DNA of 64,000 nt from Denitrobaculum sp965232285 (lineage in GTDB: Bacteria > Pseudomonadota > Alphaproteobacteria > Kiloniellales > Kiloniellaceae), in assembly GCA_965232285.1 (NCBI GenBank), contig CBDDPL010000004.1, forward strand, positions 4,092,001-4,156,000, read 5' to 3'. The notes below the pieces were generated by a model. The model did not search any database. It was not told the origin of the DNA and was given only the letters and a program-made list of their open reading frames with translations. Both the position numbers and the translations under genes were made by a program. Each line of letters starts with the position of its first letter. Within the stretch, counting starts at the first letter, position 1. Below are positions 25,263 to 34,105 of this stretch, in pieces.

Positions 25263-25649
25263 ATGGATTTGTTCATTTTCTTTTTTGGTCCTTCCATCAT
25301 CGGTGTCCTGGTGGGGCTCGTTCTCGTCGTTAATCATCGGGAAAACAGAGCCAAACGCTTGAAAGCCGCCAAGCAAGAAGTGGGCGAACTGATCAGAGGC
25401 CGTGAAACTGAGCTCGAGATCTTATCCGATGAAATCATTCTCATTTTCGAGAAGCACGATTATCACGTGATCGAACGATCAGACACTGAGATCGCGTTTC
25501 GCCACCCGCCTCTGTTCGACGGCTGGGTCGCCAGCGGTACCGCCTGGACCATAATGCTGCTTGGCTCTCTAGGCGGGTTTGTCGCGGCTTATTTGACGGC
25601 CATTCTGGTCTGCGGCCTTAATCAGCGCATCACCATGCGGTTGATCTGA
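25263..25649 (+). CDS. Small membrane protein of unknown function
   Basis: The 128-residue product has one hydrophobic segment at the N-terminus (FFFGPSIIGVLVGLVLVV) and another near residues 93-115 (AWTIMLLGSLGGFVAAYLTA), with a charged, probably helical region between them (AKRLKAAKQEVGELIRG). I do not recognise a family. It is convergent with the KAP NTPase gene, 27 bases apart at their 3' ends. Codon use is less GC-biased than its neighbours. Confidence 0.6.
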   Translation: MDLFIFFFGPSIIGVLVGLVLVVNHRENRAKRLKAAKQEVGELIRGRETELEILSDEIILIFEKHDYHVIERSDTEIAFRHPPLFDGWVASGTAWTIMLLGSLGGFVAAYLTAILVCGLNQRITMRLI

Positions 25650-25676
25650 GAGAGCAACGGATAAAGTTGGCTGGCA

Positions 25677-27845
25677 CTAACCTTCTTTCGCGAGACCGGG
25701 ATAGTAGCAGAAGCCATACCACTCGGCGAGTTCCTTGAGATCTTTGAAACCGAAGGGATCGCCGCCATCAGGTCCCAGCAGCAGTTCCGCCAGGCGTAAA
25801 CGATCCGGGTCCGACAGACTGCGGAGTTCGAAGACCTCCACATGGGTCTGCAGGCTGCCTTTCAGACCGCCAGGCTGCGGATCTTCGCCGCGCAGGAAAG
25901 CCTGGCAGGCTGCCAGTGCTTCTTCGTCGCTGACGGCCTGCTCCAGCAGCGCCGGCCATTTCTCTGCCAGGACCAGCAGGCGCGCCAGGCGATTGATGTT
26001 TCCAGCGCTCTCCGGCCCACTCGACGCGGCGAGATAGGCCTGCAGGCGGAAGCCGTTGATGAAACGCTTCAAACGCCTGGGATTCTGAAAATGCCGGCTG
26101 CCGAAGTGAGTGGCGGTCTGCACCACAAGTGAGGAGTCCTGAATATGTTCTTCGGCACGGAAGGGATTGAGCGCTCCGACCGTATCCATGACCGTTTCGA
26201 CGACACCTGCCTCCTTCGCTCCGGCCAACACAGTCGCACCATCCTTCCGAACTTCAAGACTCGTCGTTGCGACCGTCGCCGTGACCGGACGGTCAGGCGC
26301 CATCGCCTTAGCGATCAACTGGCCCATTTCGACCGGGCCGTAGTCCGGCAGGCTGAGCCGGGCCTGAATGATCTTTTCCAGGAATTTATAGCCGCTGCCG
26401 TGCTCCAGCTTGCCGTTGCCACTGTCGACCGACTTCGCCAGTTCCTGGCGCTCCGTCTCGATCACGTTGGCCACGATGTTGAGGTCCATGCCCAAAACGA
26501 AGATACAGCTTTCCGAGACATCGGCCAGTTGCAGCGCCTCGACGATCTCCCCCAGCACCGGGCCCTTACAGCGGTCGAGATCGTCGACGAAGACCACGAC
26601 CTTCATATTGCCGGGCACCGCCGCGCTCAGGCGCCGCATTTCATCCTCGAATTGCGACAGCGTCCCGATCTTGTCCTTGAAGTCGGTCTTTTCCAGATAG
26701 TCCAGGAGGTTCAGGCCGAGCTTGTTGGCGAAGCCGATGTAGAGCGCAGCAACGGCCAGGATGAAGAAGAGAGCGAAGGCCAGGTAGCGGAAGCCACCGG
26801 CAACACCCGTCTCATCGCTTTTCGTCAGCATCTCAAAGACGGCATGAAGCAGAAGATAGTCTTCCTTGAGCGCCGCACCGACAAGGGTCCAGTCCAGGAA
26901 GAAAACCAGCCCCAGCAAGGACAGGAACAGCACCGCCACCAGAACCCGGACGACCAGACCGAGATCCGCGTTGCGCCGGATCTTGGCCCAGAGACGGCTC
27001 AGCCAGAAACGAAAGCGCTGCGCAGGTGAGAGATTATCCCGGATGCAGCGCGCCACATTGCCAACGAAGGCCGCCCAGACCTGTTCCGCCTCGCTGTACT
27101 TCCAGGGATTGAAGCGTGTGGTGGCGACCCGCACGCCCGCCCCCTGGGCGGTCTTGTGCAATTCGCCGTCGATCATGTTCATGAAGGAGGTCTTGCCGCG
27201 CCCCCAGGGCGCATTGATCGCCAGCGCCAGCGGCGCACGGGTCTGATCCGCCAGAAGGAACCGCACGACCGCAGCGACATAGGGTGCAAAACCGAGGCGA
27301 TCATCTTCGACCGATTCCAACGCGCTGTCACTCAGCGCAACCGGACGTGCGGTTAGTTCCTCCTCATCCCTTCGCGGCTGCGTATCAGCCGGCTCGGAGA
27401 CCTCTTCTTCCCCTGTTGTCTCTTGAGTTTCATCAGCAGGCCGTGAAGTGCTAAAGGTCGCTTCTCCTTCAGCTACCTTTTGACTGATGTTTTCAGTATC
27501 GAGCCTTTCCGCCGTCTTCTGCGCAGCCGCGCCCTCAAAAGACTCGGCGGTTCCGTCGGACGTATTCGCAGTATAGGTCTCGCTATAGGTTGCGTTCGGC
27601 GCGCGGCGTTCTTCAAACGCCCGATGCGCTTCCAGGGCTTCCGCTGTGCTTTTCCCGAAGATACCGTCCGCGAAAACCTCGTATCCCAGATCGCGCAGGC
27701 GCACCTGCAGATCCCTGACCGACTCAGTACGATCAAAGTCCGTGCCAAACCTGCGCTGCGCCCAGGCGACCGCCTGATCGCCCAAGGTGCCAGCGGCATC
27801 ATCGGAAAACTTCGAGCCCGGAGTTTCTTCTTCGAACTTCGTCAC
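25677..27845 (-). CDS. KAP-family P-loop NTPase with N-terminal peptidoglycan-binding-like domain
   Basis: The 722-residue protein contains Walker A (APWGRGKTS, residues 212-220) and Walker B (VVVFVDDLDRC, about 416-426) motifs of KAP NTPases, with FNPWKYSEAEQVWAAF between them. Two hydrophobic segments (about 295-318 and 352-371) are inserted in the NTPase domain, as is typical of membrane-anchored KAP proteins. Residues 41-75 (VRDLQVRLRDLGYEVFADGIFGKSTAEAL spans the motif) match a PG_binding_1 repeat, followed by an acidic, disordered linker to about 170. KAP proteins include the phage-exclusion factor PifA; the role here is unknown. The fusion is discussed in the findings. Confidence 0.82.
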   Translation of the reverse strand: MTKFEEETPGSKFSDDAAGTLGDQAVAWAQRRFGTDFDRTESVRDLQVRLRDLGYEVFADGIFGKSTAEALEAHRAFEERRAPNATYSETYTANTSDGTAESFEGAAAQKTAERLDTENISQKVAEGEATFSTSRPADETQETTGEEEVSEPADTQPRRDEEELTARPVALSDSALESVEDDRLGFAPYVAAVVRFLLADQTRAPLALAINAPWGRGKTSFMNMIDGELHKTAQGAGVRVATTRFNPWKYSEAEQVWAAFVGNVARCIRDNLSPAQRFRFWLSRLWAKIRRNADLGLVVRVLVAVLFLSLLGLVFFLDWTLVGAALKEDYLLLHAVFEMLTKSDETGVAGGFRYLAFALFFILAVAALYIGFANKLGLNLLDYLEKTDFKDKIGTLSQFEDEMRRLSAAVPGNMKVVVFVDDLDRCKGPVLGEIVEALQLADVSESCIFVLGMDLNIVANVIETERQELAKSVDSGNGKLEHGSGYKFLEKIIQARLSLPDYGPVEMGQLIAKAMAPDRPVTATVATTSLEVRKDGATVLAGAKEAGVVETVMDTVGALNPFRAEEHIQDSSLVVQTATHFGSRHFQNPRRLKRFINGFRLQAYLAASSGPESAGNINRLARLLVLAEKWPALLEQAVSDEEALAACQAFLRGEDPQPGGLKGSLQTHVEVFELRSLSDPDRLRLAELLLGPDGGDPFGFKDLKELAEWYGFCYYPGLAKEG

Positions 27846-27963
27846 GGCACGCCTTCCCCCGCTCGCCCATCTGGATGACGGCCCGACGGCAGCGTCGACC
27901 AGGGGAAGAACTATAGCGTGGCCCGCCGAAAAAAGCGAAACCGGCCCCAGGCGCAGTTACGCA

Positions 27964-28011
27964 GGCGAAGCTGCTTCGCCCGGGGTTTATACGAGTGAAG
28001 CTACTTCGCTC
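27964..28011. repeat. Two related hairpins at the end of the dehydrogenase gene
   Basis: GGCGAAG-CTG-CTTCGCC (27964-27980) and GAGTGAAG-CTA-CTTCGCTC (27993-28011) are similar hairpins 12 bases apart. The second contains the dehydrogenase stop codon. They probably mark the 3' end of that minus-strand transcript. Confidence 0.55.
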
Positions 28012-28909
28012 GGGCGTCCTGGCCATTCAACTTGGCGACGATGTCGATCATCTCGGGGATGTTCTTCTCGCCGTAGCCCAGGGTCTGGCCGATCTTCAGG
28101 AGCTGCAGCGCCCCATCGGACATAAAAGTCGCCGCACCGTTCCTCGTGGCCAGGCGGTTGTAATAGGTGATGTCTTTCAGGCAGTTAGCCAGCGCAAACT
28201 CATGGGCTTTGGGGTCACCCTCGCAGACATACTTCGAATAGTTCTGGAAGTTTCCGCAGTTCATGCCGGAGTTCGAGACGATCTCGCGGAAGGTTTCCGG
28301 CGCCACCCCGATCTTGGAGATCATGGAGTAACACTCGGACCAGATCGCCGCGTAGCCGATAGAGATCAGATTATTGATCAGCTTGATCGCATGGGCGGAT
28401 CCGACCGCCCCCTTCGCCGGGATGACGACCGAGGCCCAGGTCGAGAGTAACGGCGTCCATTTCTCGATCAGCTCTTCCGGGCCACCCACGTAGGTGCTGA
28501 GTTCACCGTCCCAGGCATGGGCCGGCGTGCGGGACAGCGGCGCGTCGAAAAAGGTGATGCCATGCCCGGCCAGTTCCGCATGCAGACGTTCGGTCAGATC
28601 CGGCTCCGAAGTCGAGGTGTCGATGATGGTCAGGCCCTCGCGCGCGCCGGCCAGGATGCCGTCCTCCCGGCGCAGGGTCTCCTGCACCTGGGGGGCACCG
28701 GTGACGCAGAGAACGATCACGTCGGCCTTCTCGGCCATCTCCTTGGGCGAAGCCACCTCGGTCGCACCACGGCCGACCAGGTCCTCCACCGCCTCGCGCT
28801 TGCGATGGGCCATGACCAGCAGTGGAAAGCCCTTCTCCACCACGTTCTTGGCCATTCCCCAGCCCATCAGGCCAACCCCGATGAAGCCCACGACAGGTTT
28901 GTCGGACAT
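28001..28909 (-). CDS. Beta-hydroxyacid dehydrogenase (3-hydroxyisobutyrate dehydrogenase family)
   Basis: The 302-residue protein has the N-terminal NAD(P)-binding motif GFIGVGLMGWGMAKN, the substrate-binding signature region FFDAPLSRTPAHAWDGELSTYVGG and the catalytic Lys in AIKLINNLIS. The family oxidises 3-hydroxyisobutyrate, tartronate semialdehyde, glyoxylate-type or imine substrates; the variant Ser-Arg-Thr-Pro in place of the usual Ser-Gly-Gly signature suggests a divergent substrate. No pathway neighbours are present, so the exact substrate is open. Confidence 0.83.
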   Translation of the reverse strand: MSDKPVVGFIGVGLMGWGMAKNVVEKGFPLLVMAHRKREAVEDLVGRGATEVASPKEMAEKADVIVLCVTGAPQVQETLRREDGILAGAREGLTIIDTSTSEPDLTERLHAELAGHGITFFDAPLSRTPAHAWDGELSTYVGGPEELIEKWTPLLSTWASVVIPAKGAVGSAHAIKLINNLISIGYAAIWSECYSMISKIGVAPETFREIVSNSGMNCGNFQNYSKYVCEGDPKAHEFALANCLKDITYYNRLATRNGAATFMSDGALQLLKIGQTLGYGEKNIPEMIDIVAKLNGQDARAK

Positions 28910-29156
28910 AGCGTGCTCCCGCGTTTTGATGATGCAGGCCCTTTCCTACAGGAGCAGGGCCCAGGGGCAAAGGGGGGAACCCGCAGAATGCAGCGCGGAT
29001 CGCATCACTGTGAACGCCTTCGACTTGCCGGCGGGGCCAAACCCGCGCGAAAGCGAGCACAGGGCATCGGTCATCTGCCGACCATAGACAAGCGAGCCGT
29101 GAGGTTTCAAACTCGCAGCGATTCGGACGAAACAGCGATCATGCGAGGCAGGCAGG

Positions 29157-29330
29157 ATGCAGAGCCGCTATCTTTACATTCTCGTTCTCGCGGTTTTCGT
29201 CATAGCGGGCCGCAAGTTTCTCGACGCCTGGCGGGACGAATCGCCAAAGGGGCCGGCGCGGCGCCTGATCTTCGGCTGTCTCTGCGTCGCCTGCTTTATC
29301 GTCGTGGCGTTTTTTGAAGTTCAGCTTTAG
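29157..29330 (+). CDS. 57-residue membrane protein
   Basis: A short gene reading MQSRYLYILVLAVFVIAGRK, a polar linker with DAWRDESPKGPARR, and a second hydrophobic segment (LIFGCLCVACFIVVAFF) ending FEVQL-stop. GCAGG precedes the ATG. The two-helix hairpin layout and strong codon pattern suggest a real gene, but no family is recognised. It runs convergently towards nqrM. Confidence 0.5.
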   Translation: MQSRYLYILVLAVFVIAGRKFLDAWRDESPKGPARRLIFGCLCVACFIVVAFFEVQL

Positions 29331-29353
29331 AACCGGTCATCCGGCGGCGGCGC

Positions 29354-29554
29354 TCAGCTCTGTTTAGCGCAGTCGCCCTGCGAGGTCTCGCCCAGATCCC
29401 GGCCGCAGAGGCCACAGCGATCCGCGCCTTCGATGGCGCTAAGGCCTCCGCAACTGCCCGCGATCCGGCGGTTGGACAGGATCACGCCGACGGCCATACC
29501 GACAACCACCAGCAACAACACGATAAACGCGGCCGCAATCGTTTGGATAAGCAT
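29354..29554 (-). CDS. nqrM: Na+-NQR maturation protein NqrM
   Basis: The 66-residue protein (DUF539) has an N-terminal membrane helix followed by GMAVGVILSNRRIAGSCGG and CGLCGRD, giving the conserved cysteines of NqrM. NqrM is needed for iron delivery to the NqrD/NqrE site in the sodium pump. It is the last gene of the nqr operon, 30 bases after nqrF, preceded by AAGGAAG. Confidence 0.93.
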   Translation of the reverse strand: MLIQTIAAAFIVLLLVVVGMAVGVILSNRRIAGSCGGLSAIEGADRCGLCGRDLGETSQGDCAKQS

Positions 29555-29584
29555 CAGATCGTCTTCCTTTCCCGACGGGCCCGC

Positions 29585-30811
29585 TTAGCCGCCGAAGTCA
29601 TCAAGCATGATGTCGTCACGCTCGACACCCAGATCAAGCAGCATGTTAATCACCGAGGTGTTCATGATGGGCGGTCCGCACATGTAGTACTCGCACTCCT
29701 CGGGAGCCGGGTGATTCTTCAGGTAATTTTCGAAGAGCACGTTATGGATGAAGCCGGTGTAGCCGTCCCAGTCATCGCCCGGCTGCGGATCAGACAGCGC
29801 CACATGCCACTCGAAGTTCTCGTTTTCCGCCTGAAGCTGGTCGAAATCCTCGACAAAGAACATCTCCCGCTTGCTGCGCGCGCCGTACCAGAAAGAGATC
29901 TTCCGCTTGCTGTTGATCCGTTTCAACTGATCGAAGATGTGGGAGCGCATGGGCGCCATGCCCGCGCCGCCGCCGATAAAGACCATTTCCTTTTCGGTCT
30001 CGCGCGCGAAGAACTCGCCGAAGGGCCCTGAAATGATCACCTCGTCGCCGGGCTTCAGATTGAAGATGTAGGAGGACATGAGGCCCGGCGGAACGACCTT
30101 GGGGTCGGCGTGCGGCGGCGGCGTCGCGACACGCACGTTGAGCATGATAACGCCCTTTTCCTCGGGATAGTTCGCCATGGAATAGGCACGCATCACCTCT
30201 TCCTTATTGTCGACCTGCAGATCCCAGAGTTTGAATTTATCCCAGTCTTCGCGGTATTCCTCTTCGACATCGAACTGCTTGAAATCGAGTTTATAGGGCG
30301 GGCACTCGATCTGGATGTAGCCGCCGGCGCGGAAGTCGACGTTCTCGCCCTCTGGAAGCTCCAGTACGAGACACTTGATAAAGGTCGCGACATTCTCGTT
30401 GGAGCGGACCTTGCAGCGCCATTTCTTAACCCCGAAGACCTCATCCGGAATCCGGATCTTCATCGGCTGCTTGACGGCAACCTGGCAGGACAGCCGGTCC
30501 CCCTCGCGGGCCTCGCGTTTCGTGATGTGCGAGAGTTCCGTCGGCAGGATCGATCCGCCGCCCTCCATCACCTGGACCCGGCACTGGGCACAGGTCCCGC
30601 CGCCGCCGCAGGCGGACGCGACAAACAGGTTCTCGCCGGCCAGCGCCCCCAGCAGCTTGCCGCCCGCGGGCACGGAGATCGTCCGTTCGTCGTTAATGAG
30701 GATCTCGACCGCGCCGCTGGAGACCAGCCGGGAGCGGGCGAAGAGGATGATCCCGACCAGCGCGAGAATGATGAAGGTGAAGAGCGTGACGCCGAAGACG
30801 AAGTTTTCCAT
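29585..30811 (-). CDS. nqrF: Na+-NQR subunit F
   Basis: The 408-residue subunit takes electrons from NADH. One N-terminal helix anchors it (GVTLFTFIILALVGIILF). The 2Fe-2S motif ACGGGGTCAQC follows, then the FAD-binding RAYSMANYP and the NADH-binding GGGAGMAPMRSH. The C-terminus DDIMLDDFGG is the usual NqrF ending. It lies 12 bases after nqrE. Confidence 0.97.
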   Translation of the reverse strand: MENFVFGVTLFTFIILALVGIILFARSRLVSSGAVEILINDERTISVPAGGKLLGALAGENLFVASACGGGGTCAQCRVQVMEGGGSILPTELSHITKREAREGDRLSCQVAVKQPMKIRIPDEVFGVKKWRCKVRSNENVATFIKCLVLELPEGENVDFRAGGYIQIECPPYKLDFKQFDVEEEYREDWDKFKLWDLQVDNKEEVMRAYSMANYPEEKGVIMLNVRVATPPPHADPKVVPPGLMSSYIFNLKPGDEVIISGPFGEFFARETEKEMVFIGGGAGMAPMRSHIFDQLKRINSKRKISFWYGARSKREMFFVEDFDQLQAENENFEWHVALSDPQPGDDWDGYTGFIHNVLFENYLKNHPAPEECEYYMCGPPIMNTSVINMLLDLGVERDDIMLDDFGG

Positions 30812-30823
30812 AGCTCTAGCGCC

Positions 30824-31432
30824 TCACAGCTGAATGCCGGAAAAGGACATGAATGCCAATGACATAAGTCCCGCCGTCATGAAGGCAATACCAAGTCCCT
30901 GCAGGCCCGGCGGCACGTCGCTGTACTTCATCTTCTCCCGCAGCCCGGCGAGCGCGACGATCGCCAGCGCCCAGCCGATGCCCGAGCCCACGCCATAGAT
31001 CACGCTTTCGGGGAAATCGTAGTCCCGTTCCACCATGAAGAGAGAGCCGCCGAGGATCGCGCAGTTCACCGTGATCAGTGGCAGAAAGATACCGAGCGCG
31101 TTGTAAAGCGCCGGGAAGAAACGATCGAGCGTCATCTCCAGGATCTGGACCATGGCGGCGATCACGCCGATATAGCTGATCAGCCCCAGGAAGGTCAGGT
31201 CGGTACCGCCGACGCCCAGCCATTTCAGGGCATCCTGCTGCAGGAAATAGGTGAGAATCAGATTGTTGGCGGGAACCGTGATGGACTGGACGACCACAAC
31301 CGCGACGCCGAGGCCGAATGCGGTCTCGATCTTCTTCGAAACGGCCAGAAAGGTACACATGCCGAGGAAGAACGACAGCGCCAGGTTCTCGATAAAGATA
31401 ACCCTGACGAAGAGGCTGATATAAGCTTCCAT
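30824..31432 (-). CDS. nqrE: Na+-NQR subunit E
   Basis: The 202-residue integral membrane subunit has six hydrophobic segments and the conserved half-motif FFLGMCTFLAVSKK with the iron-ligand Cys, and NCAILGGSLFMVERDY with the second. NqrE and NqrD form an inverted pair holding an iron centre in the membrane. Its start overlaps the nqrD stop by one base. Confidence 0.97.
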   Translation of the reverse strand: MEAYISLFVRVIFIENLALSFFLGMCTFLAVSKKIETAFGLGVAVVVVQSITVPANNLILTYFLQQDALKWLGVGGTDLTFLGLISYIGVIAAMVQILEMTLDRFFPALYNALGIFLPLITVNCAILGGSLFMVERDYDFPESVIYGVGSGIGWALAIVALAGLREKMKYSDVPPGLQGLGIAFMTAGLMSLAFMSFSGIQL

Positions 31433-32091
31433 CAGGCGTGTTCCTTGACCTGCACATCCATGATCTGGAAAGAGACCTTTTCGCGCTGGCGCGTCTTAAC
31501 GGTCCGCAGGACCCAGATGAAACAGCCGATGATGAAGAAAGCGCTCGGCGGCAGGAGCAGCAAACCGTTGGGCACGTACCAGCCGCCGTTCTTGACCGCA
31601 GGCAGGATTTCCAGACCCATCAGGGTGCCGGCGCCGAACAGTTCCCGGATCACCGCCACGCCGATCAGAATCACGCTATAGCCCAGCCCATTGCCGATGC
31701 CGTCGAGAAAACTTCTCCAGGGCGGATTCTGCATGGCGTAGGCTTCCGCCCGCCCCATGACGATACAGTTGGTGATAATCAGGCCGACGAAGACGGAGAG
31801 CGTCTTGGAAACCTCGTAGGCATAGGCCTTGAGGATCTGATCCACGACAATCACCAGGGACGCGATGATGACCATCTGAACAATGATCCGGATGCTTCCG
31901 GGCACCTGATGCCGGATCATACTGATCGAAAGGTTCGAAAAGGCGGTCACGCTGGTCAACGCGATGCACATGATCAACGAGACCTTGAGAGACGAGGTCA
32001 CCGCCAGCGCCGAACAGATGCCGAGTGTCTGCAGGATGATCGGATTGTTCTCGATCATCGGATCGGTGACAAGCTTCCGCGTTTCAGCCAT
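31432..32091 (-). CDS. nqrD: Na+-NQR subunit D
   Basis: The 219-residue integral membrane subunit has the conserved LQTLGICSALAVTSSLK and ITNCIVMGRAEAYAM motifs with the cysteines that ligate the membrane iron centre. Six hydrophobic segments are visible. It overlaps nqrC by eight bases and nqrE by one, so translation is coupled. Confidence 0.97.
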   Translation of the reverse strand: MAETRKLVTDPMIENNPIILQTLGICSALAVTSSLKVSLIMCIALTSVTAFSNLSISMIRHQVPGSIRIIVQMVIIASLVIVVDQILKAYAYEVSKTLSVFVGLIITNCIVMGRAEAYAMQNPPWRSFLDGIGNGLGYSVILIGVAVIRELFGAGTLMGLEILPAVKNGGWYVPNGLLLLPPSAFFIIGCFIWVLRTVKTRQREKVSFQIMDVQVKEHA

Positions 32092-32902
32092 CGCGCGCCA
32101 GTTCCTGTTGAAGATTGTTCAAGAAGGGGCCGAAACCGCTATCATCGGCCCAAAATCTTACGAGGTTGTGGACACCGCGCGACGTCAGGGTCGCACCGGC
32201 AAGACCGTCCACCTGATAAGCTGCGTTCGGTCCGCTCGTCGCCGTGCCCTTGACCACCTCGATGCGCAGGGCGCCGTCCTCATCGAAGAGATACTTGCCA
32301 GGCCAGAGCCCACGCCAACTGGGGTTATCCACCTCGCCACCCAGACCGGGCGTCTCCGCGTGCTCATAAAACTGAAGCCCGATCACCTCTCGTCCGTCCG
32401 GCTTGACGGCGAGATAGCCGTAAAGCGTGGACCACAGGCCGTAGCCATGCACCGGAAGGATCACCGTCTTGAAGCGACCCTCTTCATTCTTAACCAGATA
32501 GACCGTGGCATAGTGCGCCTTCCGGCCGATCGAGGCGATATCCTGATCCGGGGAAAGCGCGTCGCTCATGGCGGGATCACGCGCCGCGTCCCGCTGGACA
32601 TAGGTCGCGTGGTCCACCTCGTCACTGAAAGACCCGCTGCGCAGATCGACCACGCGCGGCTCAATCTGCTCAAAAAGCTCGTCGATATCCGCGCCCGGCC
32701 GCATCAGGCCGGCGACCTCCAGGATATTCCTGCGGATTTCCGCTTGCTTGTTGGCTTCCTGCTGATCGCGCAGTCCGACCGCGGTCGCCGAAACCACCAC
32801 GGAACAGACCAGGCACAACAGAACCGCAACCCCCACGGTCTTCCAGGGGTTGTCGTTCGGAATGGCCAGGATTTTCCGAAACCAGGATTCCCGTTCAGCC
32901 AT
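32084..32902 (-). CDS. nqrC: Na+-NQR subunit C
   Basis: The 272-residue subunit has an N-terminal membrane helix and a periplasmic FMN-binding domain. The Thr in GLAGATLTSRGV is the site of covalent FMN attachment by ApbE, encoded nearby. I chose the ATG at 32902 (MAERESWFRK); it overlaps the nqrB end by eight bases. Confidence 0.96.
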   Translation of the reverse strand: MAERESWFRKILAIPNDNPWKTVGVAVLLCLVCSVVVSATAVGLRDQQEANKQAEIRRNILEVAGLMRPGADIDELFEQIEPRVVDLRSGSFSDEVDHATYVQRDAARDPAMSDALSPDQDIASIGRKAHYATVYLVKNEEGRFKTVILPVHGYGLWSTLYGYLAVKPDGREVIGLQFYEHAETPGLGGEVDNPSWRGLWPGKYLFDEDGALRIEVVKGTATSGPNAAYQVDGLAGATLTSRGVHNLVRFWADDSGFGPFLNNLQQELARDG

Positions 32903-34103
32903 AACGCCTCCGCCTGCGGCGAACATTCGCCTTTACCACCATATAGTCGATCAGCGGGGCAAATACATTGCCGAAAAGAATGGCCAGCATCATACCTTCG
33001 GGAAAAGCCGGGTTGACCACGCGGATCAGCACGCACATCACGCCGATCAGGGCGCCGTACCACCAGCGACCGGCATTGGTCATGGCCGCGGAAACCGGCT
33101 CAGTCACCATGTAAACCAGCCCGAAGGCATAGCCGCCGATAACCAGATGCCAGTACCAGGGCATGGCGAAAGCCGGATTGCTGTCACTGCCGATCAGATT
33201 GAATATCGTACTCATCGCGATCGTGCCGAGCAGACAGCCGGCGATGAGCCGATAGTTGGCTATTCGGGTGTAGACCAGGAAGATCCCGCCGATCAGGCAG
33301 GCCAGGGCCGAGGTTTCGCCCAGGCTTCCGTGCATCAGGCCAATAAAGGCGTGCCACCAGTCGAGCCCGATCGTCGAGAGCGCCTCATGGCCCTGGGAAG
33401 CCACCACGCTGAGCGCGGTTGCGCCGCTGAAACCGTCGACCGGCACCCAGACCGCGTCGCCGGACATCTGCGCCGGATAGGCAAAATACAGAAACGCACG
33501 TCCCGTCAGCGCCGGATTCAATACGTTCTTGCCGGTACCGCCAAAGATCTCCTTGCCGATCACCACGCCGAATATAATGCCGAGCGAAACCTGCCAGAGC
33601 GGCGTGGTCGCCGGGACGATCAGAACATAGAGCATGGAGGAGACGAAGAAGCCTTCGTTAACCTCATGTCCGCGGATCACCGCAAAGGCGACCTCGCAAA
33701 GGCCGCCCGAGGCGAGCGTAACCACGTAAATCGGCAGGAAGTACAGAAAACCGTGAATAAAGCAGGCGAAGGGATTGTCCGGCGAATAGCCGATCCCGAA
33801 GGATTCAAGGATCCAGCCTCGCCAGCCCTCGGTCGTCTCCAGCCCCAGTTGGGCGATGGCGGTATTCGCCTGGTACCCGGTATTCCACATCGCCCAGAGG
33901 ATGCAGGGTATCGTGGCCAGGACCACATAGGTCATCGTCCGCTTGAGGTCGAGGCTGGCCCGCGCATGGGGCGCCACCTGCGTCACCGTCCTCGGGGAAT
34001 AGAGGAGAGTGTCGACCATCTCGTAGACCGCATAGTACTTCTCGTACTTGCCGTCTTTCAGGAACAGCGGTTCGATCGAGTCGAGCCATTGCCGCAGCCC
34101 CAT
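32895..34103 (-). CDS. nqrB: Na+-NQR subunit B
   Basis: The 402-residue membrane subunit carries the second covalent FMN at the Thr of FSGATALSVV and is part of the sodium channel and ubiquinone site. Family landmarks include MGLRQWLDSIEPLF at the start, many hydrophobic segments and GGTGKNVLNPALTGRAFLYF. It starts two bases after nqrA ends. Confidence 0.97.
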   Translation of the reverse strand: MGLRQWLDSIEPLFLKDGKYEKYYAVYEMVDTLLYSPRTVTQVAPHARASLDLKRTMTYVVLATIPCILWAMWNTGYQANTAIAQLGLETTEGWRGWILESFGIGYSPDNPFACFIHGFLYFLPIYVVTLASGGLCEVAFAVIRGHEVNEGFFVSSMLYVLIVPATTPLWQVSLGIIFGVVIGKEIFGGTGKNVLNPALTGRAFLYFAYPAQMSGDAVWVPVDGFSGATALSVVASQGHEALSTIGLDWWHAFIGLMHGSLGETSALACLIGGIFLVYTRIANYRLIAGCLLGTIAMSTIFNLIGSDSNPAFAMPWYWHLVIGGYAFGLVYMVTEPVSAAMTNAGRWWYGALIGVMCVLIRVVNPAFPEGMMLAILFGNVFAPLIDYMVVKANVRRRRRRYG

Positions 34104-34105
34104 AA

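Noticed and set aside
27964..28011. Possible dispersed palindromic (REP-like) elements
   Set aside because: Only these two neighbouring copies were noticed in the window; they are better explained as gene-end hairpins.
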